A stretch of 64,000 nucleotides of DNA from Pseudomonadota bacterium (GCA_022843465.1 JALHNO010000004.1:124001-188000); one strand, 5' to 3'; positions 18,350 through 27,009 are shown, counted from the stretch's first letter. Notes: generated by a model not told the origin, from the letters alone. A program made the numbers and translations.

Positions 18350-20626
18350 ATGTCGGTCAGCACCCCGGTAATTTCCGCCCGCGCCAAGAACGTCAATCGG
18401 GCGCAGGTCTGCGACGAGAATTTTTCCGAGTTTGTCCGTTCCTGGGCGGGCACGGCAGCACCGCGCCCGGCCGCCGACGCGCCGGTTGTGGACGGAAGCC
18501 TGTGCACTTCCGCTGATTTTCTGGCGCTGTTCGAATCGCAGCTGATCAGCCGCCATCTCGATCTGATGGCGCGCGTGCTGCGCGTGCAGAACAAGGTCTA
18601 CTACACGATCGGCAGTTCCGGCCACGAGGGCAATGCCATGGTCGCCCGGCTGACCCGGCATACCGATCCGGCCTTCCTGCATTATCGCAGCGGCGGCTTC
18701 ATGGCCGAGCGTTTCCGCAAGTTGCCGGGAATGGATCCGGTGATGGACTCGGCGCTTTCGTTTGCCGCCAGTGAACAGGACCCGGCTTCCGGCGGACGTC
18801 ACAAGGTCTGGGGCTCCAAGCCGCTGTGGGTGCTGCCGCAGACTTCGACGATTGCCTCGCATCTGCCGAAGGCGCTAGGCACCGCGCTGGCGATCGAGCA
18901 GGCGCGGCGGATCGGTCACAGCCTGCCGATTCCGGCTGACAGCATTGCGATCTGTTCCTTCGGTGATGCCTCGGCCAATCACGCCACCGCGCAAACGGCA
19001 TTCAATGCCGCGCAATGGACCAGTTACCAGAAGCTGCCGGCACCGGTACTGTTTGTCTGCGAGGACAATGGCATCGGCATATCGGTGAAAACGCCAGGCG
19101 GATGGATCGCCAATTCGTTCCAGAGCCGCCCCAATCTGGCCTATTTCTTCGCTGACGGACTCGATGTCGCCACCGGTTACGAGCAGGTGGCGCGTGCCGT
19201 CATGCATTGCCGTACCACACGGCAACCGACCTTCCTGCATCTGCGCACCACCCGGATCATGGGACACGCCGGCACCGACTTCGAAGTCGAATACCGCGCG
19301 CTGGAGGAACTGCTCGCGGTAGAAGCCAGCGATCCCTTGCTGCGTTCGGCCGAAATCGCCCTGGCCTCGGGGCTGTTTTCACCGCCGCAGTTGCTGGAAT
19401 TCTATGAAGCGATCCGCAAGCGCTGCATGGATGCGGCCGAGCATGCCGACAAGACGCCGAAGATTCTCAGCCGCGAGCAGGTGATGCAACCGCTGGCGCC
19501 GTTCCACGCAGACCGGGTCAAGGCCGAGGCCGAGCGCTCCGATTACAGCGAGCGTCGCCTTGCGGTATTTGGCAGCGAGCAGCAATTGCCGGAACGCCAG
19601 CCGCCACGGCATCTGGCGATCCAGATCAACAATGCGCTGCACGATATCTTCTGCAAGTATCCCGAGACCCTGCTGTTCGGCGAAGACGTGGCGCAGAAGG
19701 GCGGTGTCTATACGGTGACCAAGGGCCTGCACAAGGCGTTCAAGGGCACCCGGGTGTTCAACACCCTGCTCGATGAAACCACCATTCTTGGTCTCGCCCA
19801 GGGCTATGCCAATATGGGCATGCTGCCGATGCCCGAGATCCAGTATCTGGCCTATTACCACAATGCCTGCGATCAGATCCGCGGCGAGGCGTGCTCGCTG
19901 CAGTTCTTTTCCAATGCCCAGTTCGCCAACCCGATGGTGGTGCGGATGGCGGGCCTGGGCTACCAGCGCGGTTTCGGTGGTCATTTCCACAATGACAATT
20001 CGATTGCCGCGCTGCGCGACATTCCTGGCCTGACGATTGCCTGTCCGAGTCGCGGCGATGATGCCGCCGGCATGTTGCGTACCCTGGTTGCCATGTCCAA
20101 GATCGATGGCCGCGTCGGTATCTTCCTGGAACCGATCGCGCTGTACATGACCAAGGACCTCTACGAACCGGGAGACGGCGGCTGGTTGACGCATTACCTC
20201 GCAATCGACCAGTCTGTACCGTATGGTGAAGAGCGTGTGTACGAGGATGCCGCCACTGACCTGGTGGTCATCACCTATGGCAACGGCGTACCGATGGCGC
20301 TGCGGGCCGCGCGCACCGTGTTGGCGCATACCGGAAAGCGTACCCGTGTCATCGACTTGCGCTGGCTGCAGCCGCTCAATGAGGCCGCGATCCGCCGCCA
20401 TGCCGGCGATTGCGACCGCATCCTGGTCCTCGACGAGGGCCGCCGCAGTGCCGGCATAGGCGAGGGCGTCCTGACGGCGATTGTTGAGGGTGGCCTGGGC
20501 CACAAGCCATTGCGACGTATCGTGGGCGACGATACCTATACCCCATTGGCCGCGGCCGCCAACCTGATCTTGCCCACCGACCAGACGGTGGCGGCGGCAT
20601 TGCTGGAGCTGGCAACCGCCGTCTGA
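18350..20626 (+). CDS. Single-chain 2-oxoacid dehydrogenase E1 (alpha and beta fused), thiamine diphosphate-dependent
   Basis: 758-aa protein uniting the two E1 subunits of branched-chain/pyruvate-type dehydrogenases. The alpha half (about 30-385) has YTIGSSGHEGNAM and HYRSGGFMAERF. Its ThDP-binding region is CSFGDASANHATAQ, closing with CEDNGIGISV. The beta half (about 410-758) has ETLLFGEDVAQKGGVYTVTK, FNTLLDETTILGLAQGYANM, GGHFHNDNSIAALRDIPGL, and VIDLRWLQPLNEAAI. No E2 or E3 genes lie nearby, so the partner lipoyl protein must be encoded elsewhere or the enzyme acts alone. TTG at 18332 would overlap the GST stop, but ATG at 18350 with GAGAG upstream is preferred. Substrate specificity is not determinable here. 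Confidence 0.9.
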   Translation: MSVSTPVISARAKNVNRAQVCDENFSEFVRSWAGTAAPRPAADAPVVDGSLCTSADFLALFESQLISRHLDLMARVLRVQNKVYYTIGSSGHEGNAMVARLTRHTDPAFLHYRSGGFMAERFRKLPGMDPVMDSALSFAASEQDPASGGRHKVWGSKPLWVLPQTSTIASHLPKALGTALAIEQARRIGHSLPIPADSIAICSFGDASANHATAQTAFNAAQWTSYQKLPAPVLFVCEDNGIGISVKTPGGWIANSFQSRPNLAYFFADGLDVATGYEQVARAVMHCRTTRQPTFLHLRTTRIMGHAGTDFEVEYRALEELLAVEASDPLLRSAEIALASGLFSPPQLLEFYEAIRKRCMDAAEHADKTPKILSREQVMQPLAPFHADRVKAEAERSDYSERRLAVFGSEQQLPERQPPRHLAIQINNALHDIFCKYPETLLFGEDVAQKGGVYTVTKGLHKAFKGTRVFNTLLDETTILGLAQGYANMGMLPMPEIQYLAYYHNACDQIRGEACSLQFFSNAQFANPMVVRMAGLGYQRGFGGHFHNDNSIAALRDIPGLTIACPSRGDDAAGMLRTLVAMSKIDGRVGIFLEPIALYMTKDLYEPGDGGWLTHYLAIDQSVPYGEERVYEDAATDLVVITYGNGVPMALRAARTVLAHTGKRTRVIDLRWLQPLNEAAIRRHAGDCDRILVLDEGRRSAGIGEGVLTAIVEGGLGHKPLRRIVGDDTYTPLAAAANLILPTDQTVAAALLELATAV

Positions 20627-20687
20627 TCCGTAAGCCCCTCAATCATGGGTGGAGCCGGCGCGCGGATTCGCCTATGATTCCCCCGTC

Positions 20688-21590
20688 ATGTCAGAAACCC
20701 AAGCACTCACCATTCTGTTCGCCGATGTCAGCGGCAGCACCAAGCTGTTTGAGCTGCGCGGCGATGTCGAGGCACGCCGAATCATCTCCGGCGTGCTGGA
20801 TGCACTGACCGAGATCACAGCGCGCCACGGCGGCCGGGTGATCAAGACCATCGGTGATGAAGTGATGTGCACGTTCCCGGGCGCGCTCAACGGCGTGCTC
20901 GCGGCCATCGACATGCAGAAGCGCGTGGCCCACGACCCGGTCTTCGTAAAGGACAATCTCGCGATCCGCATCGGCCTGCATCATGGCGACGCCCTGGTCG
21001 AGAATGGCGATGTATTTGGCGATGCCGTCAACACCGCTGCCCGCATGGGCTCGACTTCCAAACGCGAGCAGATCGTCACCACCGTAGCCACCGTGCGCGG
21101 CATGACCAATCTCGGCAGCGTGAAAACACGCGCCCTGGGCGCAGTGCGCGTCAGCGGCAAGATCGAGCCGCTCGAGATCGTCGATGTCATCTGGCAGGAA
21201 GACCTGTCCAATGTCACCACCGTGCAACGCGCGATCCGGCTGGACGATCTGCAGGGCGCCGGCGGTGCCAAGCTGACCATCCGGTTCAAGGGCCGTGTGA
21301 TCGAGATCAGCCCGACCTCACCGCCTTTCACGCTCGGCCGCGATGCCAACTCCAGCATGGTCGTCGACAACGAATGGGTGTCGCGCAATCACGCCACCAT
21401 CGAATACAAGCGTGGCTATTTCATGATCGCCGACCGCAGCACAAATGGTACCTTCGTCAAATCCGGCGACGACGACGAACTGCGCGTCCATCGCGACGAA
21501 ATCCATCTGCGCAAGACCGGCACAGTGAGTCTAGGCCAGGCGGTAGCGGCCAATACGGACAATATTCTGTATTTCCAGTGTACGCCCTGA
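20688..21590 (+). CDS. Class III adenylate/guanylate cyclase with C-terminal FHA domain
   Basis: 300 aa. Residues 1-190 form a class III nucleotidyl cyclase domain: metal-binding D13 (ILFADVSGST) and D57 (KTIGDEVMCTF), then RIGLHHGDALVENGDVFGDA and VNTAARM with the transition-state Asn and Arg. Residues about 205-300 are an FHA phosphothreonine-binding domain: FTLGRDANSSMVVDNEWVSR, NHATIEYKRG and DRSTNGTFV, the conserved GR, SR-H and NG motifs. It has no membrane segment, so it is probably a soluble cyclase controlled by a phosphorylated partner. No Ser/Thr kinase gene is adjacent. The start ATG lies 61 bases after the E1 gene. Confidence 0.93.
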   Translation: MSETQALTILFADVSGSTKLFELRGDVEARRIISGVLDALTEITARHGGRVIKTIGDEVMCTFPGALNGVLAAIDMQKRVAHDPVFVKDNLAIRIGLHHGDALVENGDVFGDAVNTAARMGSTSKREQIVTTVATVRGMTNLGSVKTRALGAVRVSGKIEPLEIVDVIWQEDLSNVTTVQRAIRLDDLQGAGGAKLTIRFKGRVIEISPTSPPFTLGRDANSSMVVDNEWVSRNHATIEYKRGYFMIADRSTNGTFVKSGDDDELRVHRDEIHLRKTGTVSLGQAVAANTDNILYFQCTP

Positions 21591-21789
21591 GGGTGAGCTG
21601 ACACTGCGCCCAACAGCCGCAGGACGATTCAGCCGGTTGCCTGCGATGGCGCAATGTCTCGATGCTCCGGTGCGCGATCGACTCAACTACGTGTGGCGAC
21701 GCTTGTAGCGCGCTCAGCAGCTTGTAGAGCAATCGACGAAGCGCGTTGCGCCGTGCTGAAAGCCTGCCGCCGTGCAGTGCCGGCACCCA

Positions 21790-22683
21790 CTACAAGCCAA
21801 TGCCGCGGATTTGCTGCTGTGTGGAACTCACCACCTGAGCGCGTCCCAGAAACTTGCATTCGCCGCCCGGCTGCCGCTGAACCGACCAGTGCAGATCGCT
21901 TGCCCGCAGGCCGAAATCACTCAAGGTTGATTGCACCTGGCGCAATCGGAGCAGACGGCGCAAGGGTATTGCGCACTCGACCGCGGACAGACCGAGTGCC
22001 ATTTCGACAGGGATGACTCGACCGCCTTCAGCAACGAGTCGACTTATCGTCCCTGAGGAGAGCGTACGGCCTGGTCGAATGTCCGCAGAGTATGCGCGCT
22101 CGCGTCGCCACGATTCTTCACCGGGGGCATCGAAAAAGCCGAATTCAACCAATTGTTCACTGGCCTCTACGCGCAGACCGTCCAGTCGACCGCTCAGAAG
22201 CTGCCCGTAGCGCGACAACAGGTCTGGCCTCCGCCCCAGGCCGCAGGACTCCAACTGGAGCAGCGTGCGCGCGTCGAGCACGTCCCCGCTCAGCGCGGGA
22301 AATGCGCCACTTGTGATCAGCAGATCCAGCTCAGAGGCCCGCATTGGCTTCTCGCCAGGGAAGACTGGAATGCTGGCGCCCGTCCACTGCGACCCGTGCG
22401 CAATCACCACCACCTTGCCCCAGGGGAGTGAGCCGCGCGCCTTTGAGCGGACGAGCCATTCGCGAATTTCCGACCAGCTTCGTGCCTGGGTGACCAGCAG
22501 GTCCTCAGCAATCCTGCGATCGCGGTAATAGCGCGCTCCCGCCGCGAAGAACGCACTGTCGGGACGGGTGTCTTCACCCACAACAAAAATGGCTGATCGT
22601 CGTTGCTCCGCCGCAGCGGACGACCCGATCAGAGCCACGAGCACAAGGCTCGAGGCGACAATCCATGCGCGAAACTCACCCAC
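21790..22683 (-). CDS. Secreted protein with possible caspase-like His/Cys dyad
   Basis: 297 aa, no family recognised with certainty. A signal peptide is clear (hydrophobic residues 8-24, then SSAAAEQ). The following domain has alternating hydrophobic strands, including AIFVVGED (31-38), VVVIAHGSQW with H96, and LLQLESCGLGRRPDL with C147. A strand-HG and strand-(S)C pair about 50 residues apart is the layout of clan CD cysteine peptidases (caspase, gingipain, CHAT) and of related DUF4347-like domains; assignment is inference. The last third is polar with no repeats. It overlaps the VIT-vWA gene by 8 bases and follows it on the same strand, so both are probably made together. Confidence 0.7.
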   Translation of the reverse strand: MGEFRAWIVASSLVLVALIGSSAAAEQRRSAIFVVGEDTRPDSAFFAAGARYYRDRRIAEDLLVTQARSWSEIREWLVRSKARGSLPWGKVVVIAHGSQWTGASIPVFPGEKPMRASELDLLITSGAFPALSGDVLDARTLLQLESCGLGRRPDLLSRYGQLLSGRLDGLRVEASEQLVEFGFFDAPGEESWRRERAYSADIRPGRTLSSGTISRLVAEGGRVIPVEMALGLSAVECAIPLRRLLRLRQVQSTLSDFGLRASDLHWSVQRQPGGECKFLGRAQVVSSTQQQIRGIGL

Positions 22684-24883
22684 GTGGTGACCCGGTGATC
22701 AGGGCGAGTACGTCGTCCGGGTAGTCGGAGAACCCATCCGGTGCAATGAGGATGGCATGCGTCGGGAACGCGATAAGGATGCGCTCGCCGAGGACTGTGA
22801 ATTGTGCCAGTTCAGGCCGTATCGCCAGCAACTTCCGCCATGCCTCGCCGCCCAGTCGTACGCGAAGCACGATCTGCTTGGCAAACGAGCGATCCGTCCA
22901 CACGCCCTGCACAAGCTGGAATTTGCGCCCGCCAATCGATCGCGCCGCGAGGGCCGCATTGATGACCGGAGGAGCGGAAATCGAATGAGGCGCGATCATG
23001 TCCAGTGAAATAGGCTCTGCAAGCCCGTAGCCGCTGGCCGACCCTTTAGCCACGGCCGGTTGCTCGACAAGCTCGGCAGTTCCATCAGCACGCACGCGCT
23101 GGTCTACCGCCACGAACGAGGTGTACGGGGTCAGCAGGTTGAACTCCATGCCCAGCGCCTCGATCTCCTTGCTGTGGTCGACCCCATCGGTCTGACCATA
23201 GACGGCTGTCTGTCGCTCATCAAGCAGTCGCTGAATGCGTTGACGTGCCCAAAGTTGCCGCAGCGCTGACAAGTGATCGGAAGCAAAACCTGGCACGATG
23301 CGCACGGTTTGCTGGTAGGGCTGACCGGAACTGGAGCCCTTGATGGTGATGTCCTGTGGCGACTGTCCGCGATACCGACCAACCACGACCAAGGGTCGTT
23401 CCGCGAGCAGATCAGGCAAGTGCGTCGGCTCAAGATCAAAAACGCCCTCTGCGTCATGGTCAAGCTTGATGCCGGTAAGCAGGGGTCGATCGATGTACTC
23501 GCGTAACCGTTGCGCCACCTCGCGCCCCTTGCCGAGTTCGTCCACGATGAACGGCTCGCCCATTCCGGCCCGCGCCAGCAGGTTGATGACTGGCCGCTCG
23601 ACCGAGGGACCTATCCCAAAGGCGAACAGGTTTGCCTCCCCCAGATGTTCGCGGATCGCACGATAATCCCGGCCTGCAACCCAAATGGCGCCATCGGTCA
23701 CGATGACGATGCTCCGAGCGAAGTCCTTCGTGCGCGGCAGGGCGTAAGCCTGCAGGAGGGCAGTGATCAGCTCTGTGCCGCCGCCGGCCGTGGCATCCTC
23801 GATGAACGAGCGCGCACGACTGAGGTTGTGCGGGTTGGCCGGAACCGACCCGGACTCCGAGAGGATCTTCGAACCGCCGGAGAATTGGAGGATATTGAAA
23901 AGTTCGTTCGGGCGCATTGAGCCCACCAGATCCAGCAGCATGTCCTTGCTGATGTCCAGAGGCGTGCCGTGCATGGATCCAGAAACGTCGACAACGAAGA
24001 TGAATTCACGTGGCACGACTTGCGCGGGTTGCACGCGTCGTGGCGGTTCCGCCAACATCAGGAAGTAGCCGCCATCTTTCTCGGGGAACGCCATGATGCC
24101 GGTCTCGATGTCACCGCCCGCATAACGGAATCGGAGCGAATAGTCCTTGCGGGCGGCATCCTGCTGCGAATCTTCGCCGAGCAATACCTGCGCCTGATGT
24201 GCGTCCGGTCGCTCGACCTCGATCGCGTGGGAGGCACTGCTGATTTCGCCGAGCGGCAGGGCACCCATGATGCGAACCTGCAGATCAAACGAGTAGTCCA
24301 CGACGTGACCGTCCCGCGAGGTGGGTGTATCGATTGCCTCTGCTCCCTGGCCAGCGTAGCGATTGCCGATCGTGCTCGGGAAGAAAAACTCGTACTCACC
24401 TTTGGTCGGCACCAGCAGCTCGGTGTAACGTAGCTCGACTTCGATCTTGTCCGCCGGCAGCACGTTCGCCAGGTTCATTCGAAAGATGCTGGGATCGAGT
24501 TGTTCGAGCAGGCTTGCTGTCTTCCCTTCGGAGCGCGCCTTTTCGAATTCCGCCTTGGCAACCTGCTTGGGCCGGATGTTGGCCCGAATCAGGCGATCGC
24601 CGACGCGCATGGTCAATGCATAAATCGCGGCGCGATCTGAGCCCGGAAAAACATAGACCACATCGATGGTCCGATCTCCGCGATTCTCGTAGGTCTGCTT
24701 GACTCTGACGTCGGCAATGACGCCGGCAATGCTCACGTCCACCGCAGTGAAGGCCAGTGGCAGTTCCTCGACCTGACCGTCGCTGGCAGCGAGATACGGC
24801 GCCGAGCCGCGACTCGCCGCCCAACTGCCCGAGCACGCCAACAGAATCGACACGAAGAACGCCCACCGGATTGCCGCTTGCAT
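22676..24883 (-). CDS. Secreted VIT and von Willebrand factor A domain protein
   Basis: 735 aa exported protein. Order: signal peptide (1-23, cleaved near SWAAS); VIT domain about 35-160 (DVRVKQTYENRGDRTIDVVY, then FEKARSEGKTASLLEQ); vWA domain about 293-465 with the full MIDAS motif D299-V-S-G-S303 (FVVDVSGSMHG), SIVIVTDG and NLFAFGIG; then a beta-rich C-terminal part. The closest named group I know is the proteobacterial sortase-target family (VIT plus vWA), but there is no LPxTG-like tail, membrane anchor or sortase gene here. ATG at 24883 is chosen because AAGGAAGGA precedes it and a signal peptide follows; the open frame upstream to 25396 crosses hairpin DNA and is rejected. Confidence 0.9.
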   Translation of the reverse strand: MQAAIRWAFFVSILLACSGSWAASRGSAPYLAASDGQVEELPLAFTAVDVSIAGVIADVRVKQTYENRGDRTIDVVYVFPGSDRAAIYALTMRVGDRLIRANIRPKQVAKAEFEKARSEGKTASLLEQLDPSIFRMNLANVLPADKIEVELRYTELLVPTKGEYEFFFPSTIGNRYAGQGAEAIDTPTSRDGHVVDYSFDLQVRIMGALPLGEISSASHAIEVERPDAHQAQVLLGEDSQQDAARKDYSLRFRYAGGDIETGIMAFPEKDGGYFLMLAEPPRRVQPAQVVPREFIFVVDVSGSMHGTPLDISKDMLLDLVGSMRPNELFNILQFSGGSKILSESGSVPANPHNLSRARSFIEDATAGGGTELITALLQAYALPRTKDFARSIVIVTDGAIWVAGRDYRAIREHLGEANLFAFGIGPSVERPVINLLARAGMGEPFIVDELGKGREVAQRLREYIDRPLLTGIKLDHDAEGVFDLEPTHLPDLLAERPLVVVGRYRGQSPQDITIKGSSSGQPYQQTVRIVPGFASDHLSALRQLWARQRIQRLLDERQTAVYGQTDGVDHSKEIEALGMEFNLLTPYTSFVAVDQRVRADGTAELVEQPAVAKGSASGYGLAEPISLDMIAPHSISAPPVINAALAARSIGGRKFQLVQGVWTDRSFAKQIVLRVRLGGEAWRKLLAIRPELAQFTVLGERILIAFPTHAILIAPDGFSDYPDDVLALITGSPRG

Positions 24884-25696
24884 GTCAGATCCTTCCTTGC
24901 GTGTGAGAACTCGGTCTAGTGAAAGCGCCCGAATGTGGACAGTCATCGATGGCCATCTTGCCGACACAGGCATGCCGCTTACGTGCATCGGAAGCGTACG
25001 GCGCAATGACCGGATGGCATGGCGCCGCATGGAATTGGCCCATGGGCGGGAGTGTTGCACAAAGACCGAAACCGGGGTCGAAACCGGGGGCAGTGTACCA
25101 ATGCGAGCGAACGGTAGTAGCCAGGTGGGGGAGCGTGTTTGGCGCCAGCGACTGGGCCAGCGCATCACCTTGGCGAACCATGCGCGCTGGCGCGATCGCT
25201 TTTGCCGTTGCTTCTGCGCGCTTGGAGCGCGCTTCTTTTCCAAGGGGCCCCTCTGCGGCGGTGATCGGTGGGCGCGATCAGCACGAAGTGCGGCCGCATG
25301 GATGCGGCCGGTCGGCGATCGCACAGGGATGTGCGCCCGCCGACCAGCGAGCACCGAGCACGAACCTGGAGGGGTGAGACACCATGCTTTCGACATGCGT
25401 TGAATCGCATGTCGAATGGGGTTGAACGCCCGGCATGGATGCCGGGCCGGGCGCCGTCCGCCAGGGATGGTTTGCGAAGCGCAATTCGGAACGAAACCGG
25501 CGTGGGGTGGCGTTCTCTTTGGTGACTTTCTCTTGCCCCATTCAAGAGAAAGTTACTCGCGCGTGAGCGCGAAAGCTCTTTGTCGTGCCGCAGGCACGAT
25601 GCGCCCGAAGGGTGCGGGCTATTGATCTTCGGGACGAAGTACGTTCCATGTCGGCCGCGGCGTGACGCAGGGTAGTGTCTGCAGGAATGACTGAAG
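24884..25696. other. Gene-free stretch upstream of the VIT-vWA gene
   Basis: 813 bases without a supportable gene, between the VIT-vWA gene and the alkB-like gene, both on the minus strand. The first part (24884-25200) should hold the promoter of the VIT-vWA gene; it includes a short direct repeat CGAAACCGGGG near 25068-25090 but no clear -10/-35 pair. The rest is dominated by the hairpin cluster listed separately. Frames open across it are arginine- and proline-rich and are best explained by the repeats. Confidence 0.7.
25216..25599. repeat. Cluster of eight consecutive hairpins (palindromic repeat mosaic)
   Basis: Within 384 bases there are at least eight hairpins, most perfect. (1) 25216-25232 GCGCGC/GCGCGC, then TTCTTTT. 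(2) 25291-25310 CGGCCGCAT-GG-ATGCGGCCG. (3) 25311-25344 GTCGGC/GCCGAC with an inner GCACA/TGTGC. (4) 25391-25414 CGACATGCG/CGCATGTCG. (5) 25429-25446 CCCGGCAT-GG-ATGCCGGG. (6) 25522-25556 GTGACTTTCTCTTG/CAAGAGAAAGTTAC. (7) 25557-25572 TCGCGC/GCGCGA. (8) 25583-25599 TCGTGCC/GGCACGA. Hairpins 2 and 5 share the core CATGGATG but have different stems. The (6)-type palindrome resembles repeats I recall from Xanthomonadaceae genomes. Transcribed RNA would be highly folded. Confidence 0.85.
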
Positions 25697-26785
25697 TCAG
25701 CCAACCGCCGCCAGCTGCCGCGCCCGAAACGTCTGCACCCTCGGGTCAATCACGCGCTTCCACAGCGGCGGCACCAGGGCGAGCAGAAACATCGCGGCGT
25801 AGCCGCCAGGAAGTTGCGGGCTGGCGTCGTAGTGGCGCAGGGACTGGTAGCGGCGGCGCGCGGTCTCGTGGTGGTCGGAGTGGCGTTGCAGCTGGAACAG
25901 CATCAGGTTGGTCAGCAGGTAATTCGAGTTCCAGGAATGCAGGTGGGTGGTGCGCTCGTAGTGGCCGTTGTCGAGGGCGCGGCGTTCGAGGCCGTAATGC
26001 TCGACGTAGTTGATCACTTCCAGCGTCATCGCGGCGATCAGGCCCTGGGCGAAGAAGAATGCCAGTCCGGCAGCGCCGGCGTAGGCGTAGATCAGGCCAC
26101 CTAGCACAAGGGTGACGGCGGACCAGATCAGCATCTCGTTGCGCCAGTGCAGCACGCCGACTCCTAGTCGTCGCAGACGATCGGCTTCCAGACGCCAGGC
26201 GTTCTGCGTGTTGCGCCAAAGTGCCTGCGGAACAAAGGTATAGACCTGGCTGCCGAGCGGAGCGGATGAGGCGTCATGCGGGGTGCTGACATGCACATGG
26301 TGACCGCGCAGATGCTCGATCTTGAAGCCGAAATAGTTGACGGTACAGAGCAGAAGTCCGCCCGCCCAGGGCTCCAGCCGACCGGACTTGTGGATCAGTT
26401 CATGGGCGACATTGATCGCCAATACGCCACTGACTACGCCCTGGGACAGCAGCCAGCCGAGCTTGCCGACCGCCGTCAACGGCAGTGCACTGAACTGCGC
26501 CGCTGACCAGAACACCAGGATCAACTGGATGGGCAGACAGGCGAGGGTGAGCAGACGGTACCAGGACCGCAACTGCAGTCGCTCGGCCTCGATCTCGTCG
26601 GGGTTGCTGGCGTCGGCGCCGATCAGATAATCCGCCAGCGGCAGCAGCACGAACAGGAAAAACAGCGGGAACCAGGTGGCCAGATCGGCACTGAGCACAC
26701 CGCGCGCCAGCAACCAGATGGCGAACGGCATCAGCGCCGGTGTAACAAAGGCCAACAGGTAACCGACAGCCTTGAGACGAATCAT
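25697..26785 (-). CDS. AlkB-like membrane alkane 1-monooxygenase
   Basis: Integral-membrane diiron hydroxylase that oxidises the terminal carbon of alkanes or similar alkyl chains, using electrons from rubredoxin. The 362 aa have several membrane helices (about 8-30, 38-55, 78-98, 110-125, 220-255). The histidine boxes are HELIH (H128, H132), EHLRGHHVHV (H158, H162, H163), NYVEHYG, and LQRHSDHHE (H302, H305, H306), the AlkB pattern. It is somewhat shorter than the classic roughly 400-aa AlkB. No rubredoxin, rubredoxin reductase or regulator is adjacent, so electron transfer must come from elsewhere. Fatty-acid or lipid-chain substrates cannot be excluded. Confidence 0.9.
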   Translation of the reverse strand: MIRLKAVGYLLAFVTPALMPFAIWLLARGVLSADLATWFPLFFLFVLLPLADYLIGADASNPDEIEAERLQLRSWYRLLTLACLPIQLILVFWSAAQFSALPLTAVGKLGWLLSQGVVSGVLAINVAHELIHKSGRLEPWAGGLLLCTVNYFGFKIEHLRGHHVHVSTPHDASSAPLGSQVYTFVPQALWRNTQNAWRLEADRLRRLGVGVLHWRNEMLIWSAVTLVLGGLIYAYAGAAGLAFFFAQGLIAAMTLEVINYVEHYGLERRALDNGHYERTTHLHSWNSNYLLTNLMLFQLQRHSDHHETARRRYQSLRHYDASPQLPGGYAAMFLLALVPPLWKRVIDPRVQTFRARQLAAVG

Positions 26786-26871
26786 GTCGACGTCCTTGAG
26801 GAGTTCGCCAGAGCATGTGCCGACCGCGCCGGCGAGTCAATCGGGTGGTTTGGCGGCGCCCTTCACGGGAG

Positions 26872-27003
26872 CCTCTAGAAACCTTCTGAGCGGATTGAGT
26901 GCAAGGCGCACGGAGCGCAGGAACCGCAGTGTACGTGCTGGTACATGAGGATTCCGAGCACCGCGCAACGCAGCAATCGATTCGGTCAGAAGGTTTCTAG
27001 AGG
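26872..27003. repeat. 132-bp imperfect palindromic element (MITE-like)
   Basis: Terminal arms CCTCTAGAAACCTTCTGA (26872-26889) and TCAGAAGGTTTCTAGAGG (26986-27003) are perfect 18-bp inverted repeats. The interior continues the symmetry imperfectly (GATTG.../...CAATC, GGAACC.../...GGATTCC, GTGTAC.../...GTACAT), so the whole unit can fold into one long hairpin centred near 26938. It encodes no protein and sits between the alkB-like gene and murB, ending 6 bases before the murB stop codon. Size and structure fit a non-autonomous mobile element or long REP-type repeat; I recall very similar sequence in other Xanthomonadales genomes but could not check. No clear target-site duplication is visible. 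Confidence 0.85.
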
Positions 27004-27009
27004 TTCCCT

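Noticed and set aside
22676..24883. Sortase-anchored surface protein
   Set aside because: VIT-vWA architecture matches the sortase-target group, but there is no LPxTG-like tail, C-terminal helix or adjacent sortase gene.
24884..25396. N-terminal extension of the VIT-vWA protein to 25396
   Set aside because: The extra 171 codons run through hairpin DNA; a ribosome site and a signal peptide mark ATG at 24883 as the start.
25216..25599. CRISPR array
   Set aside because: The hairpins differ in sequence and spacing; there are no identical direct repeats with regular spacers and no cas genes.
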